DNA of 64,000 nucleotides from contig NC_086363.1 of NCBI RefSeq assembly GCF_036324505.1, positions 9,501,653 to 9,565,652 of the forward strand, in the 5' to 3' direction. This stretch comes from Eleginops maclovinus (lineage: Eukaryota > Chordata > Actinopteri > Perciformes > Eleginopidae). Below are positions 47,111 through 64,000 of the stretch, piece by piece. The notes under the pieces were generated by a model. It did no database searches and was not told the origin of the DNA. It saw only the letters and a list, made by a program, of their open reading frames with translations. The first letter of the stretch is position 1; every line of letters begins with the position of its first letter. The position numbers and the translations under genes are program-made.

Positions 47111-50100
47111 TGATATGAGGGTCAGAGTAAAAGAAGTCAAAGTGCATTAGGCATCGCTGGCACAAATGCCTGCGTTGAGACAAGTATTGAGAGCTGATCC
47201 TGGGGAATAAACACACATACACGCACACCGTTTTAAGAGCAAGGTCTTGGGAAGTAGGTTAAGCAGGCCGGGATCACCTCGCGCTGCTCTCTCCCAGCTT
47301 AGAAGCCCTGAGAGGGCTGGGTAGGGAGGGATGGGTGACGGAGGTGGAGAGGGTGAGGGGGAAGGGGGGGGGGGGGTGTACGAGATAGAGAAATCTTCCA
47401 GAGGACATCTGTCACAGTGAGCAACTTGTGAGCTGCTTTTTTCCAGCCCGCTCTGTGACCCACAGATTCTCTTGCATGACTGGATAAGAACTATGAGAGT
47501 TTTAGAGGGGGTCTTAGCCCCTGCATACGGCCTGGGAGACCCCATAAGGACCTTGTTAAGTAAAAATCTCCATCATGTGGATCGGACATGCAGGCCTTTG
47601 CTGAATAATGCCAAATATTTCAAAATCTGATGAATTTAATCAATGTATTTTGTAGGCTTTGCTACTAGTGACATTCAAGTCATTAGAAGATCGCGCTGTG
47701 ACAGGAAAATGTGTCAACGTTCAGTTAATGTCACAAATCATTTTATTAAAAGGCCATATGACGCTTCTGTTGCTGATCTGTGACCATGTGTCCACATTCG
47801 AGGATGCCGTTGGTGCTGAATAGAAACAGCAATGCACGTTGCAAAAGTGCATGCATGAGAACATTTCTCCCCCTCCCGCAGGTGTTTAAGCCGCACTGTA
47901 AACAATAACGCGCTACACACATATAAACACAACACACACGCAAAACACACAAATACAAAAGGCTCATTGTGTGTTGCTGTGTGTCCGCTAACCCATCCTT
48001 TCTAATCTCGGATTATGGTATTCCCATCGTGATGGCAGAAGAGGAAACAATGCTGTATTTCATGGGAGGAAATGTGCAATAATGATGTTAACACCTCAAT
48101 CTGCCTTATTTAACCATTACATACGCTTTCTCTCTCTCTTTCACACACACACACACACACACATGATGGCTCACAGTTTCAGCATTTGTCTCTAAGCAAA
48201 CCTTGACACACACAAATCTAAAGCTCTTTAGAAATGAAATCTGATCCAAATTGTATAAATTGTCTTCCAACTTTTTGGGCAAAAAAATATTTGAGTGTGT
48301 GTCTGTGTGTGTGTGTGTCTGTGTGTGCATTTGTGTTTGAGGGAGAGTGCCTTTGAGCCTTATTGGGAGCATACACAGTACAGTATAGCTGCTCCCCTGG
48401 GGTGTAATCCGACACTAAATGTGTCCATTAACACACTATCAAATCTATTCTTCTTGGTTGTCACACTTCCATGAGCCATTTGTAGCTTTAGTGCTTCGCC
48501 TATCCTGCCTCTTAAATGTAGTTCACTGTGCGCAGTAATAGGATGCCATCTTTAGGGATAAAAGAGTTCCTCAAATCCTTCTCCTTGAAGCCAAAATCCT
48601 GACTGTGAGTTTATTTTTTAGTAAACATTCTAGTCTATAACACAGCAGCGAGTCTGCCTCTGCAAAGTCAGATTTTAGATTCAGTGTTTCCTGACGTGAA
48701 GATGGTGTGCTATCTGCTCTTTTTATCAGTGAAGCTCAGATCGGATGCTGTTTGAATTCACAGATGGAGGCCAGCGGATCATCTCCTGTGTTAGAGAAGT
48801 AACGGTGTGCTGGTCTGTGAATAAGACCTCTGATGATGGCTGTATTTTTATTGTGAGGCCCCAGGTGCTGCCAGTGTCACACATGGACACTCATGGCACC
48901 GGTGTCCTGGCACCCGCCGGCCAACCAGAAAAGGGCCAAGACGTGGTGTGTGTGGCTGAGAGACTGTGTGTAGATGTTTGTGTGCATGCAGGCTTTGTGG
49001 CTAAAACAGGTTCTGGTGCATGGGTGTGTGTGTGTGAGACTCCTGCTTGAGAAAAGGCCAGTGTTGGTCTGGAATGCAGATGAGCGTAATGATGATACCC
49101 TCATGCTAATGCAAATCCATCTCTTTATATTACAAATCTAATCTTCGCTTTTTGTTGCAGGGCTTATTTAGGTCATCTAATACATTTAATGCAAGTACAA
49201 ATAAGTAAATTCATTCTACAAACACCGTAAAAATCTTTTTTACCGGCATACACTTCCTAAAGGAAAAAAACCAGAGTGTCTTACGGCCTCATGAAATTAC
49301 TTTTCATTGTTTGCTTCCGACCATTTACATTAGCGCATTTTCATTTCAGGAGCATTTAATTATGGTAATAGCGCAGTTGTGATTGCAGTTGCACAGGCAT
49401 GTATGTATGTGTATTTGCACATATGTATGAACGCAGGCATGTGTGTGTGTGTGTGTGAGTGTGAGTGTGTGTGTATGTGCATGTGCACCAGCTGTCTGAT
49501 CAGTAATCAGTTAGCAGTGGGCTAATGCAGCCTCCTTAACCCAGGGGCCTCATAAGACCGCCTCTGGCCCAGCCCCTCTCTCTGCCAGGGACAAATCCAT
49601 TACCCAAAACAAGGACATCAAATGTCAACAAACACTCACACACTCACACAAACCAACACACACATACTCACAGATTGTTAATTCTTGCTCCAAAGCATAT
49701 TTGATCGATGTCATGAGAGGAAAGTGTCTCAATGAAATGCAACAATTACTGAATGGGATGAAAACACAGGGGCAATAGTTATTGACACGCCTTCATGATT
49801 CGTTGTTAATTTAATACCAGTTGTATGAAAGAAGCTCGGAGTGCTGAATATTTTTTTATTGTATATAAATTATATGCTGGTTTTCCAGGCTTGCCACAAT
49901 TCCACTGTTTTAAATAAATGTTTCAGAAGAGAAACACAAATGATCTTGAAGTGTGTTCATTCAAACCAGCAAAGCATCCTTTAAAGAAAAAGAAAAACTC
50001 TCCAAAGGGAATCTGGGCATTATGTCAATGGCTCTGTTACCAAACCGCCGTTCCTCAAAGGTTAACATAAATAGCACATAAACTGCACTGAAAACAGCCC

Positions 50101-51721
50101 CTCAGAAGTGGCACAAAGACTGCCACAGCTCCCCAAGGGCCCGATAATAAGCAGCAGCGTTTACATATCAGTGGTCCTCGTAGCATGTACAGTGATCTGG
50201 CAGGTTGGGGAGCTTTGATGCTTCGTCACCCAGCAGGTCGGGTGTATCGATCCCCAGGGCGGTGCTGCTTTCTGGGCTGGCCCTGCCTGGGTGACAGGGC
50301 CCCCTCCCGGAAACCTCCCTGGTGCCCGTACCCAACAGATGGCCTCAAAGAGGGACCAGAAACACAGGGCCAACATCCAGCTCTCAAACAGAGGCGCAGA
50401 GGAGCAAATGGCCTGTTAATATTTCATACAAACACTCTCACTCATCTCCAAGCAAGGAAACGAGTGCGTGAGTGTGTGAAGGGGCAAGTGTGTGTGTTTG
50501 TGTGTGTGTGTGAAATCAAAGACATTTGAATGAAATATAAATAGTTTTCCCCATCCTTCTCACACTCCTTCTGCATAGTAATCACAATGTAGTTTGTCAG
50601 AGGTGAAACTTTGGCCACAGATTCAGAAATATAAAGGACATTGACTTAAAACTTAATTTCAGTAAGAATAATAAAATCATGGGCCACTCTTCTATTCAAC
50701 ACACACATGCGTTGATACACACACACACCTCACCAATTACTCTCCGCACCAGATCTTTCCTTAAGCCTGTGCTGTATCTTTTAAGCGTAACCTGCACACT
50801 AATAGCCCATAACCCCTGTACAGATCAGTGGAGGTTATGCTATTTGCTGGTCGGTAATTGCCCTCTTCATCAGTACTCTGTCTGCGCAGGCAGCAACGCG
50901 GCCAGCCCCGGGGTCCTCCTGATGTCATTAATGTGTGATTAGGGCCGGTGGGGAGCAGCAGTTAGGAGGTTAAAAAGCCCCTGACAGCCCTCATCATCGG
51001 CGAGGAAACCCTGAGACTGATGCCGGCACTGCGCAGATGGGCGAGAGCTTACGGCTGCCAAAGCCCTAACTTGTTATTCCTCCTCACCTCCAAAAATTAC
51101 GCCATGCTAATAAATGGCCCTGACGCAGGCATGCACGTGTATGGCTTCACTGACACAGGTTCACTCACAAACAAACACACAGCATGGGCTTCATCATAAA
51201 ATGATGCTCAGGTTTTATTATTGAGAATAAATAATATTGTTTGAATGTAACTTCTATTGGGAGAAGGACTGGGAGAGCTGCCAAAATGTTCATCAGAGGT
51301 TAATATACATGCATGCAAAAAGTTTTGCCATTTTTTAAAACTTGCTGACACTGATTGGACTTGAAAAGATGAGATGGTCTTGGGAATAGGAAGCTGACAA
51401 GTTAAACTTGACACAAGCAATCTAAACTACACCCGAAAGTGTCTGCCTAAGTGCTCAATCATGTCAGGGTTTTAGGATTCCTTTAAGTTGTCATCTTTAA
51501 TACATGAGACGATTTCCAGCCCCGACTGCGAAACAAAGTCATTAGACTGGGAGGAAAGATGAAATATAAATCAAGCGTCTCTCTCTGCCCCCTCCCCTGT
51601 GAACAGGTGGCTGAGTTGAATGAGAGGGTGCGCTAACTTGGCTGTCACCGTGTTTTCCAACAGAACCGCTGCCTTCTAAAGCCAAACCACCGTGAATTAT
51701 ACATCTATGGCAGTAATTCTC

Positions 51722-51727
<6 letters not shown>
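47111..51727. other. upstream gene-free DNA, includes GC-richer unique segment
   Basis: No gene seen. Several short TG/CA runs (48143..48162, 48296..48326, 49440..49475). A G-rich run lies near 47365..47378. The stretch 50880..51120 is unique, GC-richer and free of simple repeats, with TAAT-type homeodomain cores (attaatgtgtgattag near 50926), and is my best non-promoter enhancer guess by eye. Confidence 0.4.

Positions 51728-51793
<66 letters not shown>
51728..51793. repeat. (GA)n microsatellite, 66 bp
   Basis: Pure GA array, the longest in the window. Confidence 0.97.
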
Positions 51794-58669
<6,876 letters not shown>

Positions 58670-58805
58670 GAAGGACTCACCTATTTGTCGATCATCAAAA
58701 AAAAAGCAGCAACTATTTTGATAATTGATTAAATATGTTGATTTATGGCCTTTCTCTGTTTTATATCATATTGCATCTTTGGATTTTTGACTGAATAACA
58801 ATACT
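58670..58805 (+). repeat. diverged teleost interspersed repeat, copy A
   Basis: The sequence aactattttgataattgatt, followed by ggcctttctctgttttatat and a tctttggatttttgactg-like end, resembles a repeat very common in fish genomes. It shares the 14-mer GATAATTGATTAAA with copy B at 63.68 kb. Family name not assigned. Confidence 0.45.
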
Positions 58806-59989
58806 TTTTTTCCAGCTCGTCTATCAACCTGGTAACATCTCACTCAGCCAGTGGGATTACACCTGACACACACACACAGCCAATGCTTTCTAAGAATTTT
58901 GAGGAGGTAATTTATATCAATGTGTGACCTGGCTGCAGATGAACTTTATTAAGGAACAAGGCACAGGGGAACATTGTATTTGCACATGATCTCATTCAGG
59001 AAACATACATACATGACACTCTTTGCTAAAAATACCCTGCCAGAAACCACCGAACATGTTGAATCGGGGCCATAGAATTCAATTGGCAGCAGCATTTGTA
59101 TTGTGCGGACGGTGCTACAACACAGAAGTGCTCGGGCGTCTCGTCTTTGTGCTGTGAGGAGTCACATTGCAAACTGGTGAAATCAAAGACTCGCCGAAAA
59201 CTTTCAACAGGCTTTTTAGTCCCTTTTTGAGCTGAAAGAGCTGAGAGCTGGGTGTAGCTGCGTATCTTTCATTCTCCTTTTTTATTCACCTCCTCTTCTC
59301 TCAGCAGCACTCAAGTTCACATACTCAGTCTCCGTTTCTGTTTTCTCCAGTAACTCAAACCACTTATTCTCACCTTTGAATTTAGGCAAAACTTGGTTGA
59401 AAGAATAGATTTGGAAAGTCTCTCTCATGCACTCACTATTACAAATGCCTCTTCTTTTTCTCTCTCTTCATGGTGTGCTGGCTGCCAGCTCTGGAGGAGT
59501 TCTATTGTCTCTTGGACCAGCACCTGTCACCACAGTGTTAAAATGCAGAGGAGAGGGGCTGCATGGTGTAGGACGCCCTCAGCAGGCCACTGGATATGTG
59601 TGTAAACGCTTCAATTTGCACGCACACACACATAAACACAAGCACATACTCACAAGTTATTCCTTGTCAAATTGGGGAGGGGTGTGCTTGAGGTGTCATG
59701 GAGGTCATTCAAGCTATGAATGTATGTGTGTATGTGTGTGTGTGTTTGTGTGTGTGATTAATCCACAGAGCAAAGACAGTTTGAGCTGTTAAACAGCTGA
59801 GTGTCAAAGGGCTTTTATCAGGGCAAGTGGCGCCTGGACTGACACACACACATATTTTCAAACCACACACATTCATGTACCATACAAATGCACTCGTTTA
59901 CACATGCACACACTCACACTATGTAAAGTAGGCATGGGTAAATGGTTAGCGGACGGCAGAAATACCATTATCGTTTAAAAAAACGCTTT

Positions 59990-61453
<1,464 letters not shown>

Positions 61454-61504
61454 AACACACACACACGCACGCGCGCACGCACGCACGCACGCACGCACGC
61501 GCGC
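61454..61504. repeat. alternating purine-pyrimidine repeat (CA then CACG/CGCG), 51 bp
   Basis: Starts as a CA run and changes to cgcacgcgcgcacgcacg units. Uninterrupted CA/CG alternation is the classic Z-DNA-prone composition. Confidence 0.9.
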
Positions 61505-61644
61505 AGAAAACACACAGACACTTACACGTCACATACTCCTCCCCCAGTATAACCTACATCTTTATCTAAATAAAGGCATGTTTCAGATTATCATGCTAAT
61601 GCGGAGGCATTGTTTACCAGACCACTTTCCTCTGGCCTCCTAGA

Positions 61645-61662
61645 CCCCCCCCCCCCCCCCCC
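61645..61662. repeat. homopolymer C18
   Basis: Run of 18 C (G18 on the other strand) before a CT-rich stretch. Confidence 0.9.
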
Positions 61663-63654
61663 TTCTCCCCCTTCCGTCCCTCCCTTCATATCCCCATCTC
61701 CGTGCGGACCTCCTGATTGTGCATTTGCAGCTCCCAAGTCCTCCATCCAGCCATTATCTCCTCTTATCTCTTCCTAAGTCCCTGTCGCCCCTGACTAGAA
61801 AATGTCCTCATATTGTTGCTCAGGAGGACTTAAGACGCTCTTGGCCGCACGGAAAATGCTACCAGCAGATGTTTCACCATTTGAGCGCTTTTTATTGCCT
61901 GGGCTTTCTTTCTTTGAGGGGCGGAGGGAGGGAGAAAGAATAGGATGGATGGAGGGGAGGAGATTTCAAACATTAGAAGGCCAACAGCTGGTTGCTTCTC
62001 CCTCCCTCGGTGCATTAACCTCTGTGGCCCTCTTGCAGCAGTGCCAGTACAAGGAGCCTCTCAGCATCTGGAGCTTAAGTAGGACGGAAATATCACTGTC
62101 GCCTCAGTGAGGGGACAGCAAATCCTGGAAACAAGCTGAAAGATCGGGTCAAGCCGGCAAAAATATATTTTTTTAAAGTTGTAAAAGAGAAGTTTGGTGT
62201 TTGTCTTAGGCAGCTGTGATTAAATGCTACAAAACAAAAAGTTAAAAAACTGTTATTTCTAAATTGAATTTTTCTTCATCTTTTTCTTTGTAAATAAGCA
62301 TCAGATTTATTTGAATATATAGCTATGAGGCATCTCCCATAAGTCCCTGTATCATGTTCATCAGGTTATATTACAGAACATAAACGTGTGTCTACAGGCT
62401 GTCATTGACCTTTTTTTCTCAAAGCTGCAATAATACATTTTGATATAATAACAAATTAATCTAAATAGTTTCCAGGCACAAGAAGGCAGCAGTTTTCTGT
62501 GAAAATGATAAAACAACCTTACACTACCTGCTCTGCAATAAATGGTAGACCCATTTAAGCAACAAGCTGGTGAACATAGTGGAGCATTTAGCAATGTTTA
62601 GGAGTATATATGGTACTTAAAACTGCATGCTAATATTACTCAATGTATGCTACAACATTCAACAGCTTCAGAAGCTTGCTCCCTTTGCTCTAAGGGGCAA
62701 ACAATTTAATTATAACTCCTTTAAAAATAATTGCAAACTGAGGTAGTGTATAACCTTGTGTACTCTCTGAATTGCCATGTCACGGGGCATCCTTATTAAA
62801 ATATAATATTTGCGTTTAGCCTCAAATTAAATGACAAACAGTAAGATGAAATTTAATCAAGCAGGAATCTGAAGCATTAGTTGCAGACTGTGGTAGATGG
62901 ACCGAGGGCACTCCTGCTGCACACGCACAGACACACACACTGACAAGTCAGTCCCCATTCAGCAGCCGTCACTTTGAACGTCCAAACTGTACCTTTTCTT
63001 CGGTAAACACACCGATTGTCTGCATCTCTCTCAACCCTCGGCAGCTGCTTCGCCTTAAGCCACCGCCGTCAACATTACCGTCAACATCATCATCATTATA
63101 ATCATCAGCCTGCTTAAACACAAGACAACAAAGGTAGAGGCACACAATGGGCCCTAGTAGCTTTGAGGAACATATCAAGGCTTAGTGAGAGAAAAGACAG
63201 AGGGTTTGCCATCTTTATTTGAATAGGCGGCCTTTGCCTCAAGCAGGGCTTGGCCTTTTCTTCATCTTTACTCAGTATTGGGTGTTGTGTGCTCAAGTGA
63301 AAGGTGTGGGAGTGAGGGTGGGTGAGAGCATGACAATAAGGGCAGGTGCTCTGAGTTTACCTGCATACAGTTTGTTAGCTCAGGGAACAGACACACAAAC
63401 ACACAATGCCCAAGGAGAAGCGCTCTCTCCCGACACTTGCACACCAATCCATCGTCGGCATCATCCTGCTCTCTTACTTTTCACATGAAGGTCTGCCGTA
63501 TCTCGTGTCGGAAAATGACGACAATGTGCAATTGGTGCAGGTAGATGACAAGCATCCACTTCCTGCGTTGAAAACACACAATACACTGTACTTCCTGTTA
63601 TAAACCATTTTCAATTTTGAAGCAACAACGCTTAGTGGACCCATAGATAAGAAT
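61663..63654. other. upstream gene-free DNA
   Basis: Unique, AT-rich from 62150; a CT-rich start and a short imperfect (TCA)n near 63070..63110. No gene recognised. Confidence 0.35.
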
Positions 63655-63910
63655 AGAAAAATAATCGCCATCTTTCGATAATTGATTAAACATTTGATGT
63701 TATTTGAAATCCTGTTTTTAGCTTCTCATGTATGAAAAGTGTTTTTTGGGTTGGTCTGATAAAGTATTAAAGACATCAAACTGTGATGGACATATTCCCT
63801 ATTTTCTAAAGTTTTATAGACAATGTTTTTGATCAAACGATTGCTAATCATCAGATCAATTGATTTTAAAAGAAATGTTGGTTGCCACCCCAGTTTAATT
63901 ATTAGTTTAG
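63655..63910 (+). repeat. diverged teleost interspersed repeat, copy B
   Basis: Starts with cgataattgattaaacatt and continues through gacatcaaactgtgatggac, attccctattttctaaagtt, ttatagac and an atcaattgat end to ggttgccacccc. The order of these words follows a well-known fish repeat whose ends are rich in GATTAATCG motifs. Shares GATAATTGATTAAA with copy A. Confidence 0.5.
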
Positions 63911-64000
63911 GGTGCTACTTTACATCCTCAAGTGCTGCTAGATCACAAATTACAAAAAAAAGGATCTTATTTCATCACTGAGTATAGGGTGCAGGGTTTT

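Overview
The window is vertebrate, almost certainly teleost, genomic DNA. Long introns, AT-rich non-coding sequence, twelve large CA/TG microsatellites (about 60 to 200 bp each), fish-type LINE tails and a small hAT-type MITE all fit. The only protein-coding gene I can support is a PROX1 orthologue, most likely prox1a, on the minus strand.

Layout. The gene runs right to left from about 33.2 kb to about 1.39 kb. A non-coding first exon ends at 32915. A large exon 2 (29889 to 27778) carries the start codon at 29823 and 682 codons. Exon 3 (23947 to 23840, 36 codons), exon 4 (18683 to 18489, 65 codons) and exon 5 (6182 to 5997, 61 codons plus stop) encode the homeo-Prospero domain. All coding junctions are phase 0. 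The joined CDS is 2535 nt and encodes 844 aa, about 100 aa more than the 737 aa of human PROX1. The excess is low-complexity insertion in exon 2. A roughly 4.6 kb 3' UTR follows, ending at two AATAAA signals near 1.4 kb, with candidate miR-181 and Pumilio sites.

Introns are about 3.0, 3.8, 5.2 and 12.3 kb. Introns 3 and 4 are packed with CA/TG arrays, which are mostly UG in the pre-mRNA. Intron 2 has an inverted-repeat-rich element near 27.13 to 27.23 kb.

From about 33.5 to 64 kb I find no coding exon or RNA gene. This is a gene-free upstream domain, as expected for a developmental transcription factor with distal enhancers. It contains a complete-looking 307-bp hAT-type MITE with a perfect 8-bp target duplication (37894 to 38200), several large microsatellites, two diverged copies of a common teleost interspersed repeat, and unique GC-richer segments that could be regulatory.

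I found no wholly new biological system. The best second-look items are the three-codon uORF ahead of prox1, the collagen-like GDR minisatellite in its coding exon, the clustered Pumilio sites, the long complementary CA/TG arrays in intron 4, and the intact MITE.
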